A model generated the notes under the pieces. It saw only the letters and a program-made list of their open reading frames with translations, did no database searches and was not told the DNA's origin. The position numbers and the translations under genes are program-made. Shown in pieces: positions 20,828 to 32,481 of a stretch of DNA of 64,000 nucleotides. The DNA lies in contig CANTUQ010000073.1 of NCBI GenBank assembly GCA_947683425.1, forward strand, positions 17,942,001-18,006,000, read 5' to 3'. Source of the DNA: Excoecaria cochinchinensis (taxonomy: Eukaryota > Streptophyta > Magnoliopsida > Malpighiales > Euphorbiaceae). Position 1 is the stretch's first letter, and the number at the start of each line of letters is the position of its first letter.

Positions 20828-22243
20828 CTATTAGATAAGTGGTTTATTCGACCCAGCATATCTCCATGGGGAGCTCCGGTTCTGTTTGTTAAGAAAAAGG
20901 ATGGTTCTATGAGAATGTGTATCGACTATAGGCAAATTAACAAGGTCACAGTTAAGAATAAGTATCCATTGCCTAGGGTCGAGGATTTGTTTCATCAGCT
21001 CCGAGGTGCGGGTGTCTTTTCGAAAATTGATCTTCGGTCGGGTTATTATTAGCTGCGAGTTCAGGATGCGGATGTGGTTAAGACTGCATTTCGAACTAGG
21101 TACGACCACTATGAGTTTTTAGTGATGCCGTTTGGTTTGACCAATGCACCTGCGGCATTCATGGATTTGATGAACCGAGTGTTCAGGCTATATCTAGACC
21201 GATTTGTAGTAGTGTTCATAGATGATATCTTAGTTTATTCCAAGGATGAGAGTGAGCATGAGGAGCATCTCTGGTTAGTTTTGCAAGTTCTGAGAGAGCA
21301 TCGGTTGTTTGCCAAGCTTAGTAAGTGTGACTTCTGGCTTCGAGAAGTATCATTCTTGGGTCATATTGTTTTGGCTAAGGGTATTCAAGTTTATCCGTCT
21401 AAGATTGAGGCGATTGTTGATTGGAAAGCGCCTAGGAATGTTCTAAAAGTGAGGAGTTTTCTTAGTTTTGCGGGTTACTATCGTCGGTTTGTGAAGGATT
21501 TCTCAGCTATTACTGCTCCTGTGTTGAGATTATTAAGGAAAGGGGTCAGATTTGAGTGGTCGAATAGATGCCAGGCTTGTTTTGAGCAGTTGAAGAAGTT
21601 GCTAGTCGAAGCTCCTATACTTACTCAACCCATCTCGGGTAAGGAGTTTGTAATGTATAGTGACGCTTTGGGTGTCGGTCTTGGTTGTGTTTTGATGCAA
21701 GAGGGAAAGGTTGTGGCTTATGCTTCCCGTCAGTTAAAGCCACATGAGAGGAATTATCCGACACACGATTTAGAGTTGGCAGCCGTGATCTTTGCTTTGA
21801 CGATTTGGCGGTAATATTTGTATGGGGAGAAGTGTAGGATCTTTACAGACCATAAGAGCTTAAAGTATCTCCTCACGCAGAAGGAGTTGAACATGAGACA
21901 GCGCCGTTGGCTAGAGTTGTTCAAGGACTACGACTGCATATTGGATTACCACCCGGGTAAGGCCAATGTGGTCGCAAATGCTTTTAGTCGAAAGTCGGTT
22001 TCTGCTATGTTCTTGAGGTGGTTTGAGTGGAGGTTTGATTCGGATGGGGCTTTGGTTGCTCAGTTGAGAGTGAAGCCTACCTTGAGACAGAGGATTGTGG
22101 ATGCTCAGAAGGATGATGATAGGTTGCAGCGGGTTGTGCAAGAGGTTAGTTCTGGTAAGCGATCAGAGTTCTCACTTTTGGATGGGGTGCTTAGGTATAG
22201 AAACCGCTTGTGTGTACTGGAGAATAAAGAGTTGAGAAAATAG
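20828..22243 (+). pseudogene. reverse transcriptase and RNase H, chromovirus-1
   Basis: RT continues after the solo LTR with KKKDGSMRMCIDYRQINK, the motif FSKIDLRSGYY, MPFGLTNAPAAFMD and the catalytic FIDDILVYS (D-D at 21221-21226). RNase H follows with YSDA.GVGLGCVL, YASRQLK, THDLELAAVIFAL and a DYHPGKANVVANA end, where the usual D of VADAL has become N. Stops interrupt the frame at 21050-21052 (Gln to TAG), just before YLYGEKC at about 21813 and near 22241. All catalytic RT residues survive, but the protein could not be made in one piece. Confidence 0.9.
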
Positions 22244-23080
22244 CTTTTGAGTGAGGCACACACTACAGTTTTCACTATGCATCCCAGTAGTGACAAGATG
22301 TATCGGGATATGAAGTAGTTCTATTGGTGGTCCGGTATGAAGCGGGACATTGTGGATTTTATGTCTAAGTGCTTGACTTGTCAGCAGGTAAAGGCTGAGC
22401 ATCAAGTTCCTTCGAGATTGCTCACACCTTTATCCGTCCCCGAGTGGAAGTGGGATGATATCGCCATGGACTCTGTATCTGGTTTGCCTTTGACTCAGAA
22501 GAAGCATGATTCAGTATGGGTAATAGTGGATCGGCTTACGAAGTCAGCTAATTTTCTGCCAGTTAGAGTAGCCAGTATCTATGTGGATGAGGTAGTCAGA
22601 CTGCATGGAGTGCCATTGTCTATAGTGTCAGATCAGGATCCAAGGTTCACTTCGAAGTTTTGGAAAGAATTGCAAAGGACTTTGGGTACCAAGTTGAACT
22701 TCAGTATGGCATTCCATCCTCAGATACATGGTCAGTCAGAGCGGGTTATTCAGATTCTGGAGGATATGTTGCTGGCTTGGGACAGATATGTGCAGTTGAT
22801 GGAGTTTGCCTACAATAATAGTTATCAGTCGAGCATCGGTATGTCACCGTATGAAGCTTTGTATGGTCAGTAGTGTAGGACTCTACTTTGTTAGACTGAG
22901 TTATCCGAGCGTTCAGTTATTGGGCCAGAGTTGGTTAGAGACACTGAGGAAAAGATCAGAGTTGTGCAGCGGAATCTGAAGGCGGCTAAAGATCGACAGA
23001 AGTCTTATGCTAACCTGAAGAGAAAGGATGTTCACTTTGAGGTCGGGGACAAAGTTTTTCTTAAGGTTTCTCCTTAGAGA
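22244..23080 (+). pseudogene. integrase, chromovirus-1
   Basis: The zinc-binding part has H...H and C-L-T-C (HTTVFTMHP then KCLTCQQVK). The core shows D in AMDSVSGLP, D in IVSDQDPRF and E in GQSERVIQILED, so the catalytic triad is present. A stretch before LHGVPLSIVSD is shorter than usual, suggesting a small deletion. Stops lie at 22241-22243, 22318-22320 and after ALYGQ near 22873. A GPY/F-type C-terminal region follows. Confidence 0.85.
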
Positions 23081-23460
23081 AAAGTGCTACGGTTTGGTAA
23101 GAAGGGTAAACTTAGTCCTCGATTTATTGGACCGTATAAAGTGTTAGGTAAGGTTGGTCCGATAGCTTATAGGTTGGCTTTACCGATGGAGTTGGCAAAG
23201 TTGCACGATGTTTTCCATGTTTCGGTGCTTCGTCGGTACAGATCGGATCCTTCACATGTTTTGTCAGTTCAAGATGTGCAAGTGCAGCCAGACTTTTCTT
23301 ATGATGAGGAACCGAAGGCTATTTTAGCTCGGGAAGTAAGACAGTTGAGGAGTAAGCAAGTCCGTTTGGTCAAAGTGTTATGGAATCACATGGAGTCAAA
23401 GAAGCTACTTGGGAACCAGAGGTGACCATGAGGGCTCAGCATCCGCATCTATTCAGTTCA
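23081..23460 (+). pseudogene. integrase C-terminus and chromodomain, chromovirus-1
   Basis: KLSPRFIGPYKVLGKVG and AYRLALP..LAKLHDVFHVSVL are the GPY/F module. It is followed by the chromodomain-like end with SYDEEPKAILAREVRQLRSK and VKVLW. A frameshift near 23390 moves the final TWEPE part into another frame. The same end is readable in chromovirus-2 as VKVLW..HGIEEATWEPE. Chromodomains guide integration toward heterochromatin in this lineage. Confidence 0.8.
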
Positions 23461-23490
23461 GGTGAGAATTTCGAGGACGAAATTCTTGTT

Positions 23491-23502
23491 AGTAGGGGAG
23501 AG
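23491..23502 (+). other. polypurine tract, chromovirus-1
   Basis: AGTAGGGGAGAG lies one base before the 3' LTR. The same motif sits in chromovirus-2 at 32216-32229 on the minus strand. Confidence 0.85.
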
Positions 23503-24644
23503 TTATCAGACCCCATTTGCTCCCTAGAAGTATGAGCCATTTGTGTGTGTGTATTGTTTGTGTTTTGGTATGTGCTAAGGGTATTTTGGGTAAAATGCAT
23601 GTTTGTGGGTTTTGCTAGTATGTGGGTGCATGTATGATACTAGGGTGTGAATTAGTTGGGCTGTATTTGGTTGTGTTGCTCACATGTTTGTGGGATGTGA
23701 GTGAGTGAGTTGTGGTTGTGTGTGGTGCTCACACCTTTGTAGGGTGTTATAAGTTGCTATTTCATTATGTGTGTGTGGTGTATGCTTGTTGGGTGTGAGT
23801 GATTAAGATCTACCGCTAGGAAGAGGACACATGGCTAGGTTAGGTAAAGAAAAGAAGAAGAAGAGAGAGAACTGGGAGATCATAATTTTTCATCTCCTTT
23901 CCCGTTTTCCCCTCTTCTCCTTGTCTTTCTTTCCTTTGCTTTCCATTTTTGTGCCCTAGCTTGGATTCAAGTCATAGTTGGTGGGAATTGGTCATCTCCT
24001 AGTCTCATTTTGGGTAAGTTTTCTGCATTTCCTTCATCTTCTTCATCTTGTTCTTCATCTTCATCTTCTTCATCTTCTTCTTTTTCTTCTTCTTCTTCTT
24101 CTTCACATTTTTCGTTTGGGTGTTGATCTAGGGTTCTTATTTATGTGATTTGAGGGTTTGGTTGTTAGTTGAGCCTCCTCGTGACCCCAAAGGGAAGGAG
24201 AAGGCGTCGGGAAGTGGCACTAAGTGATTAGGAGCTAAGGAGATTCAGGTTTGGGAGTTTTTGTGATTTATGCATTTTTGTGATTTTTGCTCTTTGGATG
24301 AATTTATGGAAATTTGTGGTTTCTTGATGTTCTTTGTAGTTTAAATGTTATGGGTTTTGATTTAAATATGTTAAGAAGGCTTGAATGTGGCTTAATGAAC
24401 TCAATTGTCTTCTTAATTGAGATGAATGATGAATAGTGTTGATATTTAATTTATGTAAATTGGAGTTTGTTATTGGCATGATTTAATTGGAATTCTTGGT
24501 ATAAATGTTGGGTTATATGTTGTTAATGATGTGTGGGTGGCTAGAAATGAGGTAACTTGAAGTTTGAATTGAGTGTGTGAGATTGGGTGTTGCGAAAGTG
24601 AGATTTTCTGCAAAATTCTCTTGTAAGGGGTGGAAATCATGACC

Positions 24645-24952
24645 CTATCGTGAGCGCGACATTGTCGCTACCTCGCGATAGAGCTCGGTGATAGCAGTCC
24701 TTGCACGTGTTCGAGCTTTCGCCGAGTCGAGCAGCAGGGCCTCTGTCACGAGCGCGGTAGAGCCCTCGGCTGCCGAGCTGTTTTGGGCGATCCTCTATAA
24801 CGAGTGCGGCAGATGGGGCTGGTAGCTCACTGTCGCGAGCGCGATAATGAGTTGTAATTGGATCCCCCGTGAGACCGCGAAGATCACCGTGGTCGTGACC
24901 TGGGGCAAGCTCACCTCTGTTGCGAGCGCGACGATTGTCGCGAGTGCGACAA
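24645..24952 (+). repeat. GCGCGAC hairpin array in chromovirus-1 3' LTR
   Basis: At least six units of the GAGCGCGAC / GTCGCGAG type, partly in inverted pairs, separated by AGCTCGG-like spacers. It lies in the transcribed part of the LTR if the TATA position of chromovirus-2 is a guide. Confidence 0.7.
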
Positions 24953-25572
24953 TGACCTCTTCAGGCCCTGTTTTTTCGATTTTGTCTTCTCTTCAAAAAC
25001 GATTTTCAAATGGTTTCTTCATGAACGTTTACCTCTGTATGCTATATATTATGCTTATTTCTATGTGCAATATTATGAATCCTTCATGATAAATGATACG
25101 TTATGATTTGGAATGTAAATTGGATTACGTATGACCTATAAGAGTAAGTCTAGTGGATAGTTAGGCATGTCTAATAAAGTCTTTTAGCTGCAGACTCAGT
25201 TCCGTTTGGACCCCGATCAGGTCCCCGTCTTGTTCCTCGCGAACCCTTATGAATTTTGGATCTTGTTTAAGGTCCCTCCGAAAAATTGTTTTGAATGTGA
25301 TAAAATAAATGGTTTACGATTCGTACCTGTAAGGTACTGTCTGTATACTCGTTATCCACTATTGTGAGTCAGCAAGTGTTCTGTTTGCTTGGGTTTGCCT
25401 CCATATGACTATCAAAATGTGATATCCGAATGAGCATGATAATGATTTGAGAATCAGTTAATATGTATATGAATGTGGATACAAGCTTCTGAATGTATGT
25501 CTTTATTATGCAAGTATGATTATATATCTGACATGATTATCCGCATATGTCATTTCGTATGTGTTATGCTTT

Positions 25573-25638
25573 GACGACCGTTGTGAATGACCGTCCACTC
25601 TTTTGTTGTGTGTTTCCCCACTAAGCGTTATCGCTTAG
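25573..25638 (+). promoter_or_regulatory. two-hairpin module, chromovirus-1 3' LTR
   Basis: Hairpin 1 at 25573-25595 (GACGACCGTT with ATGACCGTC, one pair lost) and hairpin 2 at 25621-25638 (CTAAGCGTTATCGCTTAG). They lie about 150 bases before a T- and AATAAA-like-rich stretch. Confidence 0.6.
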
Positions 25639-26026
25639 CACGGTGTTTTATCAGTGCAGGTGCGGAAGGTGCTGTGTTTTGGGAGAGTCGCCGCTAGTCA
25701 AGCCAACACATAAGGGATTAGTGATAGGGCTTATTTTTGTAATTGTGATAATGATTCTTTTTGTAATAGAACTCTCATGTATCCGTAATTTTGTAAGCTT
25801 CCACTATGTACATTTTTGGATATGTAATTCCTTTACTTGGGCATTTGATTAGAGTATTATTGTAATGATTTTGTTATAATAATGCATGATCAGTTGTTGT
25901 TCTCAAAAGTTTTAATTTTCGCTGTATTTATATATGTTATTGTGGATGAATGTATGTCATTGTATCGATCTGTTGGTGTGACACCCCTGCTCTTACGGCA
26001 TCTCACTCCTATCCGGATGGGATCGC

Positions 26027-26078
26027 CTACGTATGAGTAGGGGGTGTTACAATTGTAACACCCCCTACCCATACGTAG
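26027..26078. repeat. 52-bp palindrome at an inverted LTR junction
   Basis: The 3' end of the chromovirus-1 LTR meets the 3' end of an oppositely oriented chromovirus LTR with two bases (AT) between. The arms match over 26 bp with a single mismatch. Confidence 0.9.
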
Positions 26079-28585
26079 AAGAACCCATCTGATAATGGAG
26101 TGAGAACCATTATGAGTAAGGGTGTCACCAAGCAAATCGAGACAATAAACATACATCGACATATAATATACATACAGAAATACAACAAAATTAAAACTTT
26201 TAAACAAAATGATCATTTATTCATAGATGCAATAATAATATTCATTAAAAAAATGTTCTGATATAACAAAATAATTACATCTTTCAAAATACAAGGCGGA
26301 AGCTGAATAAAAGAATAATACAATGAGAGTTCACTATTACAAAAAGAATCATATAACAAAAGCTAAGTCCTAACATCAATCCCTCTGTGTTGGCTGGACT
26401 TGCGGTGACTCTCCCAAAAGCTAAACACCTTCTACACCTGCACGGATGAAACACTCGTGCTAAGCGATAACGCTTAATGGGGAAAACAAATAATAAAGTG
26501 GACGGCCATTCACAATGGTCGTCAAGGCAGAAAACATACTTCATGGCATATGCTAATAATCATATGAGATATAATCATAATTGAATCACATTCATAAGCA
26601 TTCAAAGGCTCATAATCACATTCATATATTAACTGATTCACATACTTATAATCATAGTGATTCGGATTGACATTCTCATAAGCATAACAAAATATAAAAC
26701 CTGCTGACTCACAATAGTGGATAATGAGTGAACGCATGGCGGTATGCGTGGGTACGATTCGAAAAGCAACATCATATTTTTCTCATTCCAAAACATTTTC
26801 AGAGGGGATCTTAAACAAGATCCAAACACATTAGGGATCGCGAGGATCCGAATGGCGATCTGATCAAAGTCCAAAACAGAACTGAGGGTTGCAGCTACTG
26901 AACTCTATTAGGCATGCCCAACTATACTCTAAACTGACTTTTGCAGGTCATGCATAATACAAATCATGCTCAAAGCATAACATATAATTTATCATGAAGA
27001 AATTACAATATTATACATATATAAGCATATTTAATCACATACAGTAGTAAAAGCCCATGTAGAAAAGATATGAAATACAATTTAGCAAAACAGGATAAGT
27101 TCAGAGAAACAGGGCAGGCGGAGGCTCAATTTCGCGATTGTGACAGTTGCCAGAAGGCCAATCGCGAAGGACACGAGTCGTGCAGGTCGACATGACTCGT
27201 GTTGATGCCTCACTTGGCCAAAAGGCCGATCACGAATGGAAGAAGTGAAGGACATGAGTCATGCAGGTCGACACGACTTGTGTCGATGCTTCCCCAAACC
27301 GAACGGTCGATCGCAAAAGGGAGAGCAAGGGACACGAGTCGTGCAGGTCGGCACGACTAGTGCCGATGCTCTCAACCCCATCACGAGTCGTGCTCTAATG
27401 CATGACTCGTCACTCGGCTCCCACAAGAATGAATAGTACTATTCTTCTGCATGTTCCGATCGGAACATCTCAACTTCCGTTTGGCAGCCGAGCACTCCAT
27501 CGCGCGACCGACCGAGCGCCCATGGCACTTCCAATCGGAAGATGGTAGTTCGGTCAGAAAGGATTCACCGACCCCTGTCGCGCACGTGATGTTCGTCGCG
27601 CTCGTGACAGAGTGTCGCGTTCCAAATCTGCAGAACTCCCTTGGCTCTAAAACTCACCCAAAACTTCAAAAATCCAATCAAACCTCAACTTTCCTTGGAT
27701 CGAGCATTCCCAGCATAACACAACTTTTACAAAACTTAATACAATCAGTTCATGCATTTACAAAATTGAATCCCAACAGAAGCAAACCCAGAAAGTCACA
27801 GTAAAATCCATCCAACTCAAACTTGTTCCCAAAATGATCATTCATGCATCACAACTTAAATTAACCTAAAACTCATAACATTCATACTAACATGCATCTC
27901 ATAATCATCAGATTTCTAGAAAATTCATTCAACCGCACTAAATCACAAGAAAATACATCAGGAACAAATAATTTCCCAAACCTGTAAATCTTATACTCCT
28001 AGTTGCAAGCTCCACTCCCACTTGCCTTCTCTTTTCCCTTGGGATCACGAGTAGGCGCTTCTAAACCAGGAAACCCAAGAAACACATAGATGCAAAACCC
28101 TAGATTAAAAACTCATCTAACAAAGATTAAGATAAAAGATGAAGAAGAAGAGAAACACACTAAAACTTACCAATAAAGCTTAAGAGATGATCAATTTCCA
28201 CCAAAAACCACTTGGATCAAAGCTAGGTCACACTTGAAGAGAAAAGCGGAAGAGGAGATAAAGAGAAGAGGAAGAATGGGAAAGGGCAGCAAAAATGACT
28301 GCTCTCTTCTCTCTCCTTCACTTTACACCCACTTCCTAAAACCCTAGCCACATGTCACTATATCCTTGGTGGATCTTGACCACTCACACCCTACAAACAT
28401 GCAAGACACCACACATAAGACTACCCCTCACTAATGCACACACTACTTCCCTATGAGCATGCACACTCTAACAAGCCCATAATTCATGCATATAATCCAA
28501 AATACAATTAATACATGCCAACACACACACACACATGCACACATACACATGGCTCAAACTACTAGGGGAAAATCGAGGTGTGACA
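26054..28585 (-). repeat. chromovirus-type solo LTR, minus orientation
   Basis: It runs from TGTAACACCCCCTACCC to GAGGTGTGACA (2532 bp), with the ordered palindromes at 26460-26477, 26501-26523 and 26908-26921. Its right flank is the integrase end of TAT-2. The flanks give no clear target duplication, so it may be a solo LTR or one end of a rearranged element. Confidence 0.8.
27129..27620 (-). repeat. CACGAGTCGTG array
   Basis: Repeated 11-bp palindromes CACGAGTCGTG, often with a mirrored GTCGACACGACTCGTG neighbour, spaced by roughly 50-65 bp units ending in GCC-GATCGCGAA. Towards the right it passes into TCGTCGCGCTCGTGACAG units, so both motif types coexist. Confidence 0.75.
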
Positions 28586-28818
28586 CCCGATCCTTTGGGA
28601 AAAAGGTAAGAAAGCACCCTTTAAAAGAAGGAGATCTAGTCTTGAAGCAAATGAGGCAGGGTGTCCCAGACATGCGAAGTAAATTCAGACCAACTTGGGA
28701 GGGCCCTTTTGTGATAAAGAAGTTGTTATCAAAGGGAGCAGAGATCTTGACATACACTGATGAAAATGAATTCAAAGTTTCGATCAATATCGATAGACTA
28801 AAAAGGTTCCATGGCTAA
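28586..28818 (+). pseudogene. integrase C-terminal end of TAT-2
   Basis: It runs in frame to a TAA after INIDRLKRFHG. It matches the end of the TAT-A integrase at 52967-53164 (KEGD.V.KQMR.G.PD.R.KFRPTWEGPF and KKLLSKGA). Everything upstream has been separated by the chromovirus LTR insertion. This is the plus-strand relic of a fourth TAT element. Confidence 0.85.
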
Positions 28819-29229
28819 AGACCAAAAATCAAAAGAAGAGAATAAATGCCTCGCAAGTCAAAAACTGAAAAAAGGTGCCCCTGCTAAAATTGGGCACCCC
28901 GCCAAGGTAAAAATCAAAAAAAGGCATCCTGGGAACAAATTAGGGGCTTGGGAGAAAATATCCAATCAAAAACACCCGAGAGGGCTGATTGAAAACAGGA
29001 GTTTGATGCTTACAAGATCTATCCTGAGATTAAGTATAGTTGTGTATCTTTGAATTTTATGTTAAATGATGATTGTGTATGATGAAATCATGTTCAAATG
29101 TACGTAATTATGCAATGAAATATAAAACAACAATAATTCAACTCATGTGTTCGTTATTATCTAGTTCATTTATAAAAAGAAAAACATTGTACTTTATTGA
29201 ATTTATGCGATCTAATAGCTATCCTCTAC
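28819..29229 (+). other. non-coding region after integrase, TAT-2
   Basis: It contains a repeated motif AAAACTGAAAAAAGG / AAAATCAAAAAAAGG with CCC...AAATTAGGGG partners at about 28840-28985. The same arrangement follows the TAT-A integrase stop (52795-52960, minus strand). I see no gene. Confidence 0.55.
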
Positions 29230-29430
29230 TACTCTCACCAGACACATGTTTAAGTCAATGAGTCCTATTGTTAGCTGTAGGGCGAGTCACCCACCTCTTG
29301 TATGCAGTTGTAGCAGTAAAGTTGCAATCCTCAATCCGCGGGATGATTGTCCTTATGGGCAGCCATACCAAGAGATTATGGTACCTGGAGGTAAAGGCAG
29401 AAGACAAGATGCCACCCTGGAAAGACAGTA
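29230..29430 (-). pseudogene. C-terminal fragment of the antisense ORF in TAT-2
   Basis: The minus-strand translation FQGGILSSAFTSRYHNL, then IRTIIP and AYKRWV, parallels the end of the antisense ORF of TAT-A (52337-52576, plus strand there). It is cut at 29430 by the next LTR. It shows that the antisense ORF is a standing part of this TAT family. Confidence 0.75.
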
Positions 29431-30431
29431 TGTAACACCCCCTAACCACCCGTAGAGCTTTACTACAATGGCTATGGAGTGTCACAACACATCACATGTG
29501 CATAAATCAGTATTCCATACAATGTTCAGGATTAATAAATTTCTTTCAAAAGCAACATTCAATTAACAACTGAAAAATCCATGCATTACATTACATGACA
29601 TCTTTAGTCTTACTACACTTTTCGCTTTACAAAATACAGCTTTAGTTCACTTACACATGCCAACTATAAATAAACATCTTTTACTATTACAAAATAACCT
29701 ACTTATAAAGCAGTTCCTAATATGTTAACCGTTGGCGATACAGGACTGTCTTCCACAATGCTAACTTCAGATACCTGCATGGATAAAACATCCATACTAA
29801 GCAATAATGCTTATTGGGGAACAATAAAATATGGATGAAGTCTCACAATGATCTTCAATACTAATCAAACGCTGAAGCAACAACATATATACAGGTATAA
29901 TCAATTAGCGTCCACATTAATGCAATTATCAATCAATTACCCACAAGCAACTATCAACATTGAAATCATTATATAGTTCTTTCCTTCGAAATCCTAAATT
30001 CACATATTAATTTGCTCATTTTGTTATCTCTTATTCATTCTTTGCTACTCAATAGATATTGCCATTTATAGACATTCCATAGTACATATATAACCACACA
30101 TGATAAAGTAATTATTGGCACTTGTGTAAATATATACACCGTCATCAAATTATTAGCACACATTCATTCAAGGCATACTTTTACTAAATCCCTACAAGAT
30201 CACATACTCATCAAACATAGCAAGTTCATTGTCATTTTCTTGCTTGTAATAACATAACCTACCTTATACCACATACTGTATCCATTTTGTATTCAACTCA
30301 CATTACACTAGCAGTTATCAACATCAATTCATATGTATATATATATATAGCACATATATTCCCATATATTTATAATCACAAACCACATTACTTATGTCTT
30401 AACCTATCACATATTATACACTCACAAATTC
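29431..30431 (-). repeat. scaffold LTR, segment 1 (chromovirus type)
   Basis: It opens TGTAACACCCCCTAACC after the flank CAGTA. It has the hairpin module in a changed form (29797-29814 and 29836-29857). It is continued at 37736 after removal of chromovirus-2, whose AATTC duplication brackets the break. Minus orientation. No gene. Confidence 0.7.
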
Positions 30432-32213
30432 TGTAACACCCCTTACCCATACATAGGAGAACTCATCCACGAAGGGAGTGAGAACTCGTACAAGCAAGGG
30501 TGCCACCAGACAAGGCAATACAATATACATACAATATAGATTACAGCGAAAAATTAAAACTTTCAAAGCTCAAAGATCATACATTGATATCAAAGGTTCA
30601 TTACAAAAATATGCTGTACATTGCTGATATTACAAAAATTCCAACTTCCAAAATACATAGCGGAAGCATTATAAAAGAATAAATACAATAAGAGAGCCCA
30701 AAATATTACAAAAAGAACTTAGATACAAACTAGCCTATAAAATTTCAATCCTTCTATATTGGCTGGACCAGAGGAGACTCTCCCAAAAACTCGATTCCTT
30801 CCGCACCTGCACAGATGAAACACCCGTGCTAAGAGATAACACTTAGTGGAAAAAACACACAATAATAGGAACGGCCATTCACAATGGTCGTTAAAGCAGA
30901 ACACATACAAATGGCACATGCTTATAATCACATGTACTAAATCATAGCTTGACCATTATCCAATATAACCAAAAGCTCATAAACACAACAAAACGCCTAC
31001 TGACTCACAATAGCGGATAACGAGTGAACACATTGAGGTACTCGAAGGTATAATCGAAAGCAACATCTTTAATTTTCTCATTTAAAACGTTTTCACATTA
31101 GAGGATCTTAAACAAGATTCGAACACATTGAGGATCACGAGGATCCAAACGGGGACCTGATCAGGGTCCGAAACACATTGGGGCTGCAGCTACTGAACTC
31201 TATTAGTCATGCCTAACTATCCAATAATTTGACTCTTGTAGGCCATGCATAATTCAACCAATCATATTCATATTGTTCATAAAATCATCCATGCATAATT
31301 CTAATAACATCACAAGTTCGAAAAATAAATATCGAAAGCACAAAATAAATCCAGTTTAGAAAACAGGAGGTGTCGCGCTCACAACAGGGGCAGAGCCTCC
31401 TGAGCTCTGCACTCATGACAAGCCTCGCGCCCGCGCGCAAAGGAGCAGATCGGCTTCTATCTCACTCGAGACATGCATCGCGCTAGCGATAGAACGCAAT
31501 CGAAAATGCTGTCGTGGTCACACACTCTCGCGATCACGCTGCCCAACTTGAGCTCGGCATTACGCACTCTGTCACATTCGCAATAGCACGTGCGATGCTG
31601 AAGCTCCGCAGAACAGACCTCGGCCTACCATGAGAGCTGGAATCACCCAGCTCTATCGCGCTTGCAACAGACGTTGGACTCGTGACAGAGTTGCGTTTTT
31701 TAGTTCTCCAGCAATTCTGCAAAAATCCAACACTTCCAAAAATCCACCCAAACCTCCAATTGACTCAAAACTTCATCACAATTCAAATCAAACTACCAAA
31801 ACACCTTGAAAAACTTAAAACCCATGTTTTACATCAATTATTACAATTAAAACATACAATTAACACAAATAAAATCCTTGAATAACTAAACCAGCATTTT
31901 TGCTCCAAAAACTCATTCAATACACACTCTGGCTCAATAACTCACAATCCAGGCATTCCAACTAAAGTTAATCAAAACCCATAACATTTACAGAAATTTA
32001 AACAACTTTAACCTCATACCCTACAACCATCCTCTACACTACACCCAAGTCTAACTCCACTAACTCACACACTAACTCTATGCATACACTAACACTCTAA
32101 CAAACCCAATAAATATGCATAAAACTAAAAGTAAATAACGCATGCCAAAAATACACATACACACTTTTATATAATATGGCTCAAACTACTAGGGTGGGAA
32201 ATCGGGTGTTACA
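30432..32213 (-). repeat. 3' LTR of chromovirus-2 (lacks the TATA region)
   Basis: 1782 bp against 2210 bp for the 5' LTR. It lacks the part equivalent to about 37053-37540, which includes the TATA box; the junction is near 32018. It keeps the hairpin module (30829-30846, 30870-30892), a palindrome at 31203-31216 and the GCGCGAC-type array at 31368-31690, which is degraded by transitions. Confidence 0.85.
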
Positions 32214-32215
32214 AC

Positions 32216-32229
32216 TCTCCCCTACTAAC
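32216..32229 (-). other. polypurine tract, chromovirus-2
   Basis: On the minus strand GTTAGTAGGGGAGAG precedes the TGTAACACCCG that opens the 3' LTR. Confidence 0.85.
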
Positions 32230-32244
32230 AGGAATTTTGTCCTC

Positions 32245-32478
32245 GAAATTCGTACCTGAATTCAACAACTGAGGGTGCTGAGACCTCATCACTGACTCTG
32301 GCTCCCAAGTAGCCTCTTCAATTCCATGATGCTGCCATAACACCTTAACCAGAGGAACTTGCTTACTTCTCAACTGTCGCACTTCTTAAGCTAGAATGGC
32401 TTTCAGCTCCTCATCAAAAGAATAATCATGTTGAATCCCTATATCCTTAACCGATAACACATGCGATGGATCTGATCA
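32245..32478 (-). pseudogene. chromodomain end of chromovirus-2
   Basis: The minus-strand frame gives SDPSHVLSVKD, then EVRQLRSKQVPLVKVLW and EEATWEPE, the truncated chromodomain-type tail. One stop (Arg/Gln to TAA/TAG type) interrupts it before EVRQ. It follows RNase H directly because the integrase is missing. Confidence 0.8.
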
Positions 32479-32481
32479 TAG

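Larger units (their letters stand above)
11163..26051 (+). mobile_element. chromovirus-1 (Tekay/Del-like Ty3/gypsy), heavily interrupted
   Basis: Order on the plus strand: right part of the 5' LTR, iMet-type primer-binding site, gag with zinc knuckle, PR, RT, RNase H, INT, chromodomain, polypurine tract, 3' LTR. It contains three younger insertions: TAT-3 in the 5' LTR, a CACTA element in gag and a TAT solo LTR in RT. Many in-frame stops make it non-functional. Confidence 0.9.
23504..26051 (+). repeat. 3' LTR of chromovirus-1
   Basis: 2548 bp, beginning TATCAGACCCC (a degraded TGTAACACCC) and ending GGGGGTGTTACA. It contains CT-rich leader-like DNA around 24000-24110, a TCGCGAGCGCGA-type array, the palindrome at 25161 and the two-hairpin module at 25573-25638. 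It holds no gene. Confidence 0.9.

Noticed and set aside
27451..27804. 117-codon frame in the solo LTR
   Set aside because: It is not conserved in the other chromovirus LTRs and has no domain; a chance frame.
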